From Deltaproteobacteria bacterium UBA2221 (GTDB lineage Bacteria; Desulfobacterota; Syntrophorhabdia; Syntrophorhabdales; WCHB1-27): a stretch of 34,820 nucleotides of DNA. A program made the translations under genes and the position numbers. The stretch spans positions 193-35,012 of the forward strand of contig DCUF01000017.1 in the NCBI GenBank assembly GCA_002328485.1. Reading direction: 5' to 3'. Numbering within the stretch: the stretch's first letter is position 1; the number at the start of each line of letters is the position of its first letter. Below the pieces are notes generated by a model. It saw only the letters and a program-made list of their open reading frames with translations. It was not told where the DNA came from and did not search any database. Below, piece after piece: positions 25,524 to 34,444 of the stretch.

Positions 25524-26828
25524 ATGGAGCTTTTCGAGACAGACGTTGTAACAAAAGACCTCAGGAAACCGCTGGCCGATCGTATGAGGCCACAGCGACT
25601 CGAGGAGTTCGTCGGTCAAGGACACCTGCTCGGCCAAGGCAAGCTCCTGCAGGTACTTCTCGAAAAGAAGGATATCCCCTCCATGGTCTTCTGGGGCCCG
25701 CCCGGCGTTGGAAAGACAAGCCTCGGCTGGTTGATTGGCAAGCACCTGAGCCTGCCTTTTGTCTCGCTGAGTGCCGTCATGGTCGGCGTTCGGGAGGTCA
25801 AGGAGATCATACAGAAGGCGAAACTCAAGAAGATCATCCTCTTCGTGGATGAATTTCACCGGTTCAATAAACTGCAGCAGGATACCTTCCTTCCCCACGT
25901 AGAGAACGGCAATATCATTCTTATCGGGGCCACAACGGAAAATCCCTCCTTCGAGATCATATCTCCCCTCCTCTCCCGGATGCGTGTCCTGACGTTGAAC
26001 CCATTGACCGATGAAGATGTGCTGAAGATTCTGAAGCGGGCGCTGGCTGAGGACCTGGAGCTGACAAGGCCGGAGCCCCGTTTGGAAGATGGCGTTCTGC
26101 CGGAGCTTGCGGGGCTTTCCTCGGGGGATGCGAGAACCGCCCTCAACCTGCTTGAGGTCAGCTATAAAATGGCCGTCCAGAAGAACAGGATGCACCCGGT
26201 CATCGATGGCGAAACACTCCTTGAGGCGTATCAGAAAAAGATAATGACCTACGACAAGAAAGGCGAGATGCATTATGATCTCATCAGTGCCCTCCACAAG
26301 AGCTTGCGGGGCTCCGATCCGGATGCATCTTTGTACTGGCTTGCCAGGATGCTTGAGTCGGGCGAGGACCCACTCTTCATCGCGCGGCGTCTGGTCCGTT
26401 TTGCCTCCGAGGATGTGGGAAATGCCGATCCGCAGGCACTCCAGCTTGCCATTGCCGCCATGCAGAGCTTCAATTTCATTGGTCCTCCCGAAGGGTACCT
26501 CGCCATAGCCCAGGCCTGCATCTACCTCGCCCTCGCTGAGAAGAGTAATGCCGTCTATACCGCTTACTCGGCAGTAACTGCCGATGTCCGCAGTCTGCCG
26601 GAGTATGAGGTCCCCCTTCACATCAGAAATGCGCCCACGTCTTTGATGAAGGATTTGGGCTATTCCAAGGGATATCTCTATCCCCACGATTACAACGACG
26701 CCATGGTCAAACAGGACTATATGCCTGAAGCCCTCAAAGGACGCAGATACTATCGCCCCACCGAGAGGGGGTACGAAAAGAAGCTCAAAGACTTTCTCGA
26801 GAAAGCAAGAAGAATTCAGCAGTCATGA
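25524..26828 (+). CDS. rarA: Replication-associated recombination ATPase RarA (MgsA)
   Basis: A 434-residue AAA+ clamp-loader-like ATPase (WRNIP1 family). Walker A is GPPGVGKTS, Walker B/sensor region is ILFVDEFHRFN, and ATTENPSFEI plus LLSRMRVLTL follow as expected. The C-terminal half has the family's tetramerisation region with ISALHKSLRGSDPDA and ARMLESGEDPLFIARRL. It acts at stalled replication forks with SSB. It is the first gene of a long plus-strand run, 42 bases before the exoribonuclease gene. DEFHRFN instead of the more common DEIHRFN is a conservative change. Confidence 0.96.
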   Translation: MELFETDVVTKDLRKPLADRMRPQRLEEFVGQGHLLGQGKLLQVLLEKKDIPSMVFWGPPGVGKTSLGWLIGKHLSLPFVSLSAVMVGVREVKEIIQKAKLKKIILFVDEFHRFNKLQQDTFLPHVENGNIILIGATTENPSFEIISPLLSRMRVLTLNPLTDEDVLKILKRALAEDLELTRPEPRLEDGVLPELAGLSSGDARTALNLLEVSYKMAVQKNRMHPVIDGETLLEAYQKKIMTYDKKGEMHYDLISALHKSLRGSDPDASLYWLARMLESGEDPLFIARRLVRFASEDVGNADPQALQLAIAAMQSFNFIGPPEGYLAIAQACIYLALAEKSNAVYTAYSAVTADVRSLPEYEVPLHIRNAPTSLMKDLGYSKGYLYPHDYNDAMVKQDYMPEALKGRRYYRPTERGYEKKLKDFLEKARRIQQS

Positions 26829-26870
26829 CCATAATGATTCAAGGCTGAAGCAACTATATCGGAGGAAATT

Positions 26871-27830
26871 TTGCCGGCAAAACGGATATTTGTAAATGAG
26901 ATTCAACGTGATACGATCGTTAACGATGTTTTTATGGTGGTAAGGAAGGGTGTTTATCTTGGCAAGAACAACACTCGCTATATGGCGGTCCGGCTCCGGG
27001 ACAAGACGGGAAGCATAGAAGGCAGGGTCTGGGAGCGGGCGGATGAGCTCTCTTCCGGTTTTGAGCGCAACGACCTCGTCCGGGTGGAAGGAAAGGGGCG
27101 CGTTTTTCAGGACGCGGTGCAACTGAACGTGACCCAGATCCAAAAGGTGGAAGGCGAGATGATTCTGTCCGATATGACGGCCTTCTACCCCGAATGTGAG
27201 TCGAGCATCCAGAGTTCTAAGGAGCAGTTTTTTGCCCTGGTTGATCAATTGAAGGAGCCGAACCTGGTAAGCCTTTTCGATGCCCTGAAAAAGCGCCCGG
27301 ACATCCTCGAGAAGTTTTTCGTGCTCCCGGCCGGGGTCGGGATCCATCATGTGAGTGTTGGCGGGCTTCTTGAACATTCCGTCTCGGTAGCGAAGATGGC
27401 AAAAAGCGTGATTCCCTTCACGGGGGCCAACGAGGACATAACGGTTGCGGGCTGCCTGCTGCACGATATTGGAAAGACCGAAGAACTGACGGTAAAAGGA
27501 GGCTTTGCCTACTCTGACAGGGGGCAGTTGCTCGGCCATGTCACGCTGGGCGTCATGATTCTCGACCAACTGATCTCGGAGATCAAAGAGTTCCCGACCT
27601 ATCTCAATGATATATTGCAGCACATCATAATCAGCCACCACGGCGAGGCGGAATGGGGTTCCCCCAAGAGACCGATGTGCGCCGAGGCACTAATCGTGCA
27701 CTACCTTGACAACCTTGATGCCAAAATCATGGGGGTGAAGGAGCACATGCGGGAAAATATGGAAGATGATACATGGTCGCAATACCATCGGGCCTATGAA
27801 ACCCGGTTCTACCGCCTGCCTGAAAGGTAG
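26871..27830 (+). CDS. 3'-5' exoribonuclease YhaM family (OB fold + HD domain)
   Basis: A 319-residue protein. The N-terminal OB fold is residues about 10-100 (VYLGKNNTRYMAVRLRDK). The HD domain starts near 160 with VGGLLEHSVSVAKMAK, LLHDIGKTEEL and IISHHGEAEWGSP, giving the metal-binding His/Asp set. YhaM trims RNA and single-stranded DNA 3' ends. The start is TTG at 26871 with a strong GGAGG five bases upstream. It lies between rarA and rsmE in the same direction. Confidence 0.92.
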   Translation: MPAKRIFVNEIQRDTIVNDVFMVVRKGVYLGKNNTRYMAVRLRDKTGSIEGRVWERADELSSGFERNDLVRVEGKGRVFQDAVQLNVTQIQKVEGEMILSDMTAFYPECESSIQSSKEQFFALVDQLKEPNLVSLFDALKKRPDILEKFFVLPAGVGIHHVSVGGLLEHSVSVAKMAKSVIPFTGANEDITVAGCLLHDIGKTEELTVKGGFAYSDRGQLLGHVTLGVMILDQLISEIKEFPTYLNDILQHIIISHHGEAEWGSPKRPMCAEALIVHYLDNLDAKIMGVKEHMRENMEDDTWSQYHRAYETRFYRLPER

Positions 27831-27916
27831 GCAGCATTTCTAGGGATACAAGATCGGCAGGAGCAGGACGTACGCAGCAAAGCACAGGTGACAGCATCAG
27901 CAGTAAAGGGTGAGTC

Positions 27917-28654
27917 ATGGAAGTGAGACGGGTCTTCATAGATAAACTGAAGATGAAGAACGGCATGGTCCTGGTGACCGGGCCCAACTCAAAGTATATC
28001 CTCTCCGTGCTGCGCAAGACCGTAGGCGAGCGGATCGATTTGATCGACGGCAAGGGCTATCTGTACCAAACAGCGATCAACGCCATCAAGGGGAAGGACC
28101 TCTATGTACAGGTTCAAAATGTGGTCCATCGCCCTGAGGAAAAAAGGCCCAAGGTAACACTCCTGGTCAGCCCCATCAAAGGTCCCAGAATGGATTGGCT
28201 GGTCGAAAAGGCCACAGAGCTGGGGGTTGCCCGCGTTGTCCCAACCATCTTCAAACGGACCATTGTCAAGTTTGAGGATGGCGAAAAAGAGAAGTGTGAC
28301 CGATGGAAAAGGATCATGATTGAGGCCTCCCGGCAGTCCGGAAGGTTCTCGATCCCCGAGATTACACCACCCGTACCCTTGAGGGGCGTCCTATCCTACC
28401 TGGAGGGGGTCGATAACCGGCTGGTCCTCTACGAAAAGGAACAAGAGACAGGGATAAGGGCCGTTATACCCTCGCACATGAACGGCGAGATCTGTGTGGC
28501 CATCGGCCCCGAGGGCGGCATCGAAGAACGTGAGGCTGGCTGGCTGAAAGAACAGGGCTTTACGGCCTGCAACCTCGGGGAGCATATTTTGCGAACGGAA
28601 ACGACACCGCTGGTGGTTCTCTCGATCATCTTTTATGAGTCCAGCATGCGATGA
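27917..28654 (+). CDS. rsmE: 16S rRNA (uracil-1498-N3)-methyltransferase
   Basis: A 245-residue SPOUT methyltransferase. The N-terminal PUA-like region is followed by the knotted domain with KATELGVARVVP, IEASRQSGR, AIGPEGGIEEREAG and LGEHILRTETTPL, which bind SAM. It methylates U1498 of 16S rRNA in the 30S subunit. AAGGGTGAG precedes the ATG. The stop overlaps the next ATG (ATGA). A ribosomal L11 methyltransferase, its frequent neighbour, is absent. Confidence 0.96.
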   Translation: MEVRRVFIDKLKMKNGMVLVTGPNSKYILSVLRKTVGERIDLIDGKGYLYQTAINAIKGKDLYVQVQNVVHRPEEKRPKVTLLVSPIKGPRMDWLVEKATELGVARVVPTIFKRTIVKFEDGEKEKCDRWKRIMIEASRQSGRFSIPEITPPVPLRGVLSYLEGVDNRLVLYEKEQETGIRAVIPSHMNGEICVAIGPEGGIEEREAGWLKEQGFTACNLGEHILRTETTPLVVLSIIFYESSMR

Positions 28655-29067
28655 AAAGGGCATCGGCTTCCCTGAGGGTGGTGGCTTTCCTTATCGACCT
28701 GGCGATTCTCGTTGCGATAGGCCTTCTGCTCCAATCCTTTAGCGTTCTTGGCTATACCATCGGTTCCGGTTGGTCGCATCAGGCCGGCTCGACTTTTCCA
28801 GTCCGCCTTCTCACCCTTCTCGTCGGCCTCTTCTACTTCACCTACCTGACCATGGACGGCGCCCAGACCATTGGAAAGCAGTCGATGGGTATCCGCGTTG
28901 TCAAACGTAACGGAGAAGGCTTGGGGATAATCCGCTCCCTCTGGAGAACCTGGTGTTATCTGTTGTCGGCCTTCCCCTTTCTCTTCGGCTTTGTCCTGGC
29001 TTTTGTGATGAAAGGGAGATCGCTCCATGATCTTTTGGCAGGGACAATGGTGGTAAAGGAGGACTGA
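28651..29067 (+). CDS. RDD-family membrane protein
   Basis: A 138-residue inner-membrane protein with three hydrophobic segments (LIDLAILVAIGLLL, LLTLLVGLFYFTYLT and a third near residues 105-125). LRVVAFLIDLAI is the RD motif, and KQSMGIRVVKRNGEGLG and SLHDLLAGTMVV are typical of RDD proteins. Function is not established; some members have been linked to ion transport. It overlaps both neighbours, by four bases with rsmE and one base with the next gene, so it is translated with them. Confidence 0.88.
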   Translation: MKRASASLRVVAFLIDLAILVAIGLLLQSFSVLGYTIGSGWSHQAGSTFPVRLLTLLVGLFYFTYLTMDGAQTIGKQSMGIRVVKRNGEGLGIIRSLWRTWCYLLSAFPFLFGFVLAFVMKGRSLHDLLAGTMVVKED

Positions 29068-29702
29068 TGAAATCATCCGCCGGACGGGCAGGGTGTGGCT
29101 GCCTGATCATCGTTTTGGTGGTCTTCCTCGTGATCGCCGCACTGATCCTGCACCCCTTTTCACTGCGTATCCTGGGCGATCGACTTGTCTACCGGGACGC
29201 CATCGTACCGTCCGATGCCATCGTTGTCCCTTACTTCCCGGAGGACAAGAATGGTGAGCTCTTCATGGACGCCTTCCGCGAATTCTGGGCCGGCAATGGA
29301 AAGCTCATCTTCGTGGAGGAACAGCGGGTATTCGGTCTGAGTCTGGCCGAGCTGGTCCAGAGGTTGGCCGAGGAGAGAGGGATCAAAGAACCCGTGGTAA
29401 GGAAGATAGAGGTGGGGGCTGAAAGGCCAGGCGATCCGGCACGTCTCAGGGAGAAGGTGTCCACCCTCCCGCTGAAGAAGGTAATCGTCATTGTCCCGGA
29501 CTATGCGTCCCGCCGTTTTCATGCCGCCTTCGATGACTCCAAGGGGGATGAGAGACAGCTTTATCTCATCAAGCCCGTTGCCATGTCCTATTTTGTCAGG
29601 GACCGATGGTGGAAGAGCGCTGCTGCGCGAAGCCTTGCCGCCCGTGAGGTTTACGGAACGTTTTCTTTTTATGCGAATAAATTTACCAATAAGGCAAAAT
29701 AG
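29067..29702 (+). CDS. Single-pass membrane protein, YdcF/DUF218-like
   Basis: A 211-residue protein with one N-terminal membrane segment (LIIVLVVFLVIAALILHP) and a soluble domain. Segments such as VPSDAIVVPYF and KKVIVIVPDYASRRFHAAF resemble the DUF218 (YdcF/SanA/ElyC) fold, which is linked to envelope polysaccharide work, but the match is partial. AAGGAGG precedes the ATG, which overlaps the RDD stop (TGATG). The product is probably anchored with its bulk in the periplasm. Function unknown. Confidence 0.7.
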   Translation: MKSSAGRAGCGCLIIVLVVFLVIAALILHPFSLRILGDRLVYRDAIVPSDAIVVPYFPEDKNGELFMDAFREFWAGNGKLIFVEEQRVFGLSLAELVQRLAEERGIKEPVVRKIEVGAERPGDPARLREKVSTLPLKKVIVIVPDYASRRFHAAFDDSKGDERQLYLIKPVAMSYFVRDRWWKSAAARSLAAREVYGTFSFYANKFTNKAK

Positions 29703-29706
29703 CCAT

Positions 29707-29854
29707 CAGCTTTCAGCAGTCAGCATACGGCAAAGATGGAGGCTCATTCTTATGACTGGTATGAAAGCAACCGATCACCGATTATGTAATAGTAAGGAGG
29801 ATGCAATCAATTTTGTCTGTTAGCTGATATCTGATAGCTGACGGCTGATAGCTG
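29707..29854. repeat. Inverted-repeat-bounded intergenic element before dprA
   Basis: CAGCTTTCAGCAGTCAGC (29707-29724) is the reverse complement, with two mismatches, of GCTGACGGCTGATAGCTG (29837-29854). The right end also shows a 14-base tandem unit, AGCTGATATCTGAT then AGCTGACGGCTGAT. The element is about 148 bases and sits directly before dprA with no gene of its own. It looks like a small dispersed repeat of the kind seen between genes in anaerobic deltaproteobacteria; copies elsewhere cannot be checked here. Confidence 0.5.
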
Positions 29855-29859
29855 TTTTT

Positions 29860-30924
29860 ATGGACGAACTCGTAGCACGCATAGCCCTTACAAGAATAAA
29901 GGGCCTACAACGGAGCGCCAAGAAGGAGCTTTTCGACGCCTTCGGCTCTGCAGCACTGCTCTTTGAGAAGACCTGCCCTGTACCCGATGCTGAGACCAGG
30001 AAAAAGCTCAAGGACTTCAGCGAGTTTAAGGCCATAGAAAAGGAATTGACAGGGCTGTCACGAAAAGGAATCGAAGTTCTGTCCCTTGGCGAACCCACCT
30101 ACCCCACCCTTCTGTCCAGCCTCCGTGACGCGCCGTTGGTCCTCTTCAAGAAAGGCCCCGGGGTAATCCCGGATTCGGTTCTATCGATTGTCGGATCAAG
30201 AAAGGCCACCTACGAGGGTCTCCAGATAGCGACGACCGTGGCAGAGACCGTTTCATCCATGGGCATTACGGTGGTGAGCGGACTTGCCAGGGGGATCGAT
30301 GGGGCGGCCCACAAAGGGGCGATCAGACAAAAAGGCGGCACTATTGCTGTGCTCGGCTCCGGCATGGATATCTGTTATCCCGCAGAGAACCGACGGCTCT
30401 TTGAGGAGATCGCCGAACGGGGTGCCCTCGTTACCGAATACGGTCTGGGTCAAAAACCGATACCACCCAATTTCCCGGAGAGAAACAGGATCATCGCAGG
30501 TCTTGCCAAAGGGGTGCTCGTGGTGGAGGCTGCCGTCAAAAGCGGCTCTCTGATCACGGCCCGCCTTGCCCTGGAATACGGTAGAGAGGTGATGGCACTG
30601 CCGGGCAGAATATTCGATGAGGCCTACCAAGGGGCAAATAGGCTGATAAAACAGGGGGCAAAACTGATCGGGGGAACCGAGGATATCATGGAGGCCTGTT
30701 TCCCTGACATGACCCGACCGGCCCAGACTACCAGCGATTCTATTGATCTGAATGAGCAACAGCATTATATTTATGGACTGTTCGGTTCGGGCAGGGTGCA
30801 CGTTGACGAGATAGTCCAGCACAGCCGTATGGAGACAAGGAAGGTTCTTGCCATCCTTACCCAGCTCGAGATGAAGGACATGATTACGCCCTTTCCGGGC
30901 GGATTTTTTATGAGGAAGGTTTAA
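29860..30924 (+). CDS. dprA: DNA processing protein DprA/Smf
   Basis: A 354-residue protein. An N-terminal helical (SAM-like) region precedes the Rossmann domain with SIVGSRKATYEG, VSGLARGIDGAAHKGA, GGTIAVLGSGMDICYP, FPERNRIIAGL and EAAVKSGSLITARLA. A C-terminal winged helix (DEIVQHSRMETRKVLAIL) completes the usual layout. DprA protects incoming single-stranded DNA and loads RecA in natural transformation; it is also widespread in bacteria not known to be competent. Its stop overlaps the topA start (TAATG). No obvious ribosome site precedes the ATG, which follows the repeat. Confidence 0.95.
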   Translation: MDELVARIALTRIKGLQRSAKKELFDAFGSAALLFEKTCPVPDAETRKKLKDFSEFKAIEKELTGLSRKGIEVLSLGEPTYPTLLSSLRDAPLVLFKKGPGVIPDSVLSIVGSRKATYEGLQIATTVAETVSSMGITVVSGLARGIDGAAHKGAIRQKGGTIAVLGSGMDICYPAENRRLFEEIAERGALVTEYGLGQKPIPPNFPERNRIIAGLAKGVLVVEAAVKSGSLITARLALEYGREVMALPGRIFDEAYQGANRLIKQGAKLIGGTEDIMEACFPDMTRPAQTTSDSIDLNEQQHYIYGLFGSGRVHVDEIVQHSRMETRKVLAILTQLEMKDMITPFPGGFFMRKV

Positions 30925-33152
30925 TGGCAAAAGCTCTGGTGGTTGTTGAGTCACCTACAAAAGTCAGGACTTTGTCCAGTTTTCTCGGCAAAGACTACGT
31001 TATAAAGGCGACCTATGGACATATAAAAGATCTCCCCAAAAGCAAAATGGGGGTTGACGTCGACCACGACTTTACGCCCAGCTTCACCGTCATGAAGGGC
31101 AAGGCCAAGGTTGTGGACGAATTGAAGAAGGCGAGCAAAGAGGCAGACAAGATATACATCGGCTCCGACCCCGACCGGGAAGGAGAGGCCATCGCCTTTC
31201 ACGTGGCTGAGGTAATCGGCAAGAAGCACGACATAAAAAGGGTGCTTTTTCACGAGATCACCAAAAAGGCCGTTCAGGAAGCCCTGAAGAAACCCCAGGA
31301 GTTGGATCTGCCCAAGTATGACGCCCAAAAAGCACGGCGCATACTGGACAGGATAGTCGGCTACGAAATCAGCCCTCTTCTCTGGGAGAGGGTCAAGTAC
31401 GGACTCTCTGCCGGACGGGTGCAGTCCGTGGCACTCAAGCTTATTTCCGAGCGACAGGACGAGATCGATGCTTTTGTCCCTGAGGAATACTGGACCATAG
31501 AGGGACTCTTCGAATTGAAAACAGGGGATCTCCTCAAGGCAAAGCTCGAGCGCCGCGGCGATGAGAAGCTGAAGATAGGCTCCGAAGAGGAAGCGCGCCG
31601 CGTCGAGCGTGATCTGGCCCCCACGGCTGACGGGCAGCCCAGGGCATGTACGATACGAAAGGTAGAGGAAAAAGACCGTTACAACGTTCCGCAACCTGTA
31701 TTCAAGACAAGCACCCTGCAGCAGGAGGCCGTAAGAAAGCTCCGGTTTTCCTCGAAGAAGACCATGATGGTGGCCCAGAAACTCTACGAAGGGGTCGATG
31801 TGGGCAAAGGAAAGACTACCGGCCTCATCACCTACATGAGAACCGACTCGGTACGGGTTTCCCAGGAGGCGCTCACCCAGGTGAGAAAACTGATCGAGTC
31901 TCAGTTTGGTGCCACCTATGTGCCTGCGAAACCAAACTTCTTCAAGAACAGCAAGAGTGCCCAGGATGCCCACGAGGCCATACGTCCCACGGACGTTGCC
32001 CTGACACCCGAGAAGGCAAAAACCTTTTTGGAGAAAGACCTCTTTCTCCTCTATGAGCTCATCTGGAAGCGATTCGTGGCGTCCCAGATGTCCCGGGAAA
32101 GGGTTCTCGTAAAAACAGCCGATATCGCATGCGGTGGCTATGTCTTCGTTGCCCGCGGTTCCAAGGTCATCTTCGATGGTTTCTCCAAGGTTTACGAGAC
32201 CAACGGCGAGAAAGACGAGCCGGAGGAGCAGTTCCTCCCTGATCTCGCCGAAGGTGATGCGGTGCTTCTCAAAGAGCTATCCTCCGAACAGCGATTCACA
32301 AGCCCGCCCTCGTACTATACGGAGGGCTCTCTCATCAAGGCGCTGGAGGCAAAAGGGATAGGGCGACCGTCCACGTACGCCACTATCGTCAGCACCATTC
32401 AGGATCGGGGCTACGTGGGAAAGGACAAGGGCCATTTTGTGGTCACCCCTCTGGGGAGGACGGTAAACCGTCTGCTCACCGAGTACTTTCCCAAGGTGGT
32501 CGATATCGACTTCACCGCGAAGATGGAGGAAAAGCTGGACCAGATCGAGGAAAACCAGAAAAGCTGGGTTTCTTCTCTTCAGGATTTCTACGGGGTCTTT
32601 CAGAAGGAGCTTTCCTCGGCCAGGGATCAGATGACCAACCTGAAAGAGCAGGAGCGGGAGACCCAGATTGCATGCGACAAGTGCGGCCTGCCCATGGTAC
32701 TGCGATGGGGCAGGAACGGGGAATATCTGGTATGCACCGGCCGACCGGAGTGCAAGAACAAGAAGAATGCCCACGTAGACAAAGAGGGGAACGTCAAGGT
32801 CATCGAAGAGGAAAGCAAGGGAACATGCCCGAAATGTGGTGGAAACCTGTATGAGAAATCAGGCCGTTTTGGTCGCTTTATCGCGTGTAGCAACTATCCC
32901 GACTGTAACTACACAAAACCCTTCTCTGTTGGCTTCGCCTGCCCGGAGTCAGGATGCACGGGGGAACTGGTAGAAAGGCTCTCCAAGAAAAGAAAGCGTT
33001 TCTACGGGTGCACCCGCTATCCGGAATGCTCCTTTGCCACAAGCTTTCAGCCAAAAGAAGGCCCCTGTCCTGTCTGTGGTTCCCCCGTTGTTTTTGCCGG
33101 ACGGGGCAAGAACATCTGTCTGCGAAAGGACTGCGGTTGGAAATCAAAATAG
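30924..33152 (+). CDS. topA: DNA topoisomerase I
   Basis: A 742-residue type IA topoisomerase that relaxes negative supercoils. The TOPRIM domain starts LVVVESPTKVRTL and has SDPDREGEAIA, the metal-binding acids. The catalytic tyrosine is Tyr304 in LITYMRTDSVRVS. The C-terminus has four zinc-finger-like units: CDKCGLP...CTGRPEC, CPKCGGN...CSNYPDC, CPESGCTG...CTRYPEC, and CPVCGSP...CLRKDC. It overlaps dprA by one base and trmFO by 16. dprA-topA-trmFO is a conserved order in several phyla. Confidence 0.97.
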   Translation: MAKALVVVESPTKVRTLSSFLGKDYVIKATYGHIKDLPKSKMGVDVDHDFTPSFTVMKGKAKVVDELKKASKEADKIYIGSDPDREGEAIAFHVAEVIGKKHDIKRVLFHEITKKAVQEALKKPQELDLPKYDAQKARRILDRIVGYEISPLLWERVKYGLSAGRVQSVALKLISERQDEIDAFVPEEYWTIEGLFELKTGDLLKAKLERRGDEKLKIGSEEEARRVERDLAPTADGQPRACTIRKVEEKDRYNVPQPVFKTSTLQQEAVRKLRFSSKKTMMVAQKLYEGVDVGKGKTTGLITYMRTDSVRVSQEALTQVRKLIESQFGATYVPAKPNFFKNSKSAQDAHEAIRPTDVALTPEKAKTFLEKDLFLLYELIWKRFVASQMSRERVLVKTADIACGGYVFVARGSKVIFDGFSKVYETNGEKDEPEEQFLPDLAEGDAVLLKELSSEQRFTSPPSYYTEGSLIKALEAKGIGRPSTYATIVSTIQDRGYVGKDKGHFVVTPLGRTVNRLLTEYFPKVVDIDFTAKMEEKLDQIEENQKSWVSSLQDFYGVFQKELSSARDQMTNLKEQERETQIACDKCGLPMVLRWGRNGEYLVCTGRPECKNKKNAHVDKEGNVKVIEEESKGTCPKCGGNLYEKSGRFGRFIACSNYPDCNYTKPFSVGFACPESGCTGELVERLSKKRKRFYGCTRYPECSFATSFQPKEGPCPVCGSPVVFAGRGKNICLRKDCGWKSK

Positions 33153-34444
33153 TCGGAGGCGGCCTGTCGGGAGCCGAGGCTGCCTACCAGTTGGCCGAAA
33201 GGGGCGCAAAGGTGCTTCTTTTCGAGATGCGGCCCACATCTTCCACGCCGGCCCACAAAACGGCTTACCTCTCTGAACTGGTCTGCAGCAACTCACTCAA
33301 GTCACAAGAACTGCTGAATGCCCACGGCCTTCTGAAAGAAGAGCTAAGGCGCCTTGGGTCCCTCCTCGTGCACACCGCCGACCAATCGGCCATCCCCGGC
33401 GGAAAGGCCCTGGTGGTGGATCGGGATCGGTTTGCGGCCAGGATCACGGAGATACTGGAGGGGCATGGGAATATACAAGTAATCCGGCAGGAGGTACGGG
33501 AAATTCCTGAAGGGATTGTGGTGGTGGCCACGGGACCCCTTACCTCCGGGGTCTTGGCCGAAGAGCTCAAGGTCGTCACGGCCGGCGACAGCCTCTCTTT
33601 TTTCGATGCCATCTCCCCCATCGTAGACTCATCGAGCATCGATATGGATCGGGCTTTTTTCGGCTCACGATACTCTCATGATTCCGATGACTATCTCAAC
33701 TGCCCCCTCACGGAGGAGGAATATGAGGCCTTCTACGACGCCCTCATGTCCGCCCAGCGAGTCGATTTGAGGGAATTCGAAAAGACCCCTTTCTTCGAAG
33801 GGTGTCTGCCCATAGAAGTGATGGCGGAGCGGGGCAAAAATACCTTGCTTTTCGGACCCATGAAGCCGGTCGGCATGGTCGACAGGAGAACCGGGAGGGA
33901 ACCCTTTGCCGTGGTGCAGCTCAGACGGGAGAATCAGGCAGGAACCATGTACAACATGGTCGGCTTTCAGACAAAACTCACCTGGCCTGAACAGCAACGT
34001 GTCTTCGGTCTCATCCCGGCCCTCCGCAATGCCTCGTTCTTCCGGTTCGGGAGTATACACCGGAATACCTTTGTCGAAGGACCCAGGGTACTGAATGAGG
34101 ATCTGTCCCTCAAGGCCCGCGAAGACCTTTTTCTCGCCGGCCAGATCACTGGGGTCGAGGGCTATATGGAATCGACGGCCATGGGCCTTCTTGCCGGTCT
34201 TTCAGCCCTTTCCTATGGGAAGGGCGTCCCCTTCACACCCCCTCCCCCGACTACATGCACGGGCGCTCTCGTCAGGTACATTACCACGCCGCGCAAGGGT
34301 TTCCAGCCCATGAACGTCAATTTCGGTCTTCTCGAAGGGTACAACAAGAAGCGGAAAGAGGCCTGCGCACGGCGAGCCCTCGACGATATGGACGCGTGGA
34401 TAAGGGCCAAGGATCTTTCTATGAATGTGTCTACCTCAAGCTGA
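33137..34444 (+). CDS. trmFO: tRNA (uracil-54-C5)-methyltransferase, folate/FAD-dependent
   Basis: A 435-residue TrmFO that makes ribothymidine at position 54 of tRNA using methylene-tetrahydrofolate and FADH2. The FAD motif is IKIVGGGLSGAEAA. Catalytic-type cysteines occur in SELVCSNSLKS and FFEGCLPIEVMAERG, and LFLAGQITGVEGYMES is the family's C-terminal FAD contact. I place the start at the TTG at 33137, which has AAAGGA six bases upstream and puts the FAD motif at the N-terminus; the in-frame start at 32954 would add 61 residues read through topA. The 16-base overlap with topA suggests coupling. Confidence 0.95.
   Translation: MEIKIVGGGLSGAEAAYQLAERGAKVLLFEMRPTSSTPAHKTAYLSELVCSNSLKSQELLNAHGLLKEELRRLGSLLVHTADQSAIPGGKALVVDRDRFAARITEILEGHGNIQVIRQEVREIPEGIVVVATGPLTSGVLAEELKVVTAGDSLSFFDAISPIVDSSSIDMDRAFFGSRYSHDSDDYLNCPLTEEEYEAFYDALMSAQRVDLREFEKTPFFEGCLPIEVMAERGKNTLLFGPMKPVGMVDRRTGREPFAVVQLRRENQAGTMYNMVGFQTKLTWPEQQRVFGLIPALRNASFFRFGSIHRNTFVEGPRVLNEDLSLKAREDLFLAGQITGVEGYMESTAMGLLAGLSALSYGKGVPFTPPPPTTCTGALVRYITTPRKGFQPMNVNFGLLEGYNKKRKEACARRALDDMDAWIRAKDLSMNVSTSS

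Noticed and set aside
25344..26687. 447-codon minus-strand open frame
   Set aside because: It is antisense to rarA, whose motifs are complete; the reverse frame shows no domain.
30951..31973. 340-codon minus-strand open frame
   Set aside because: Antisense to the topA TOPRIM and catalytic region.
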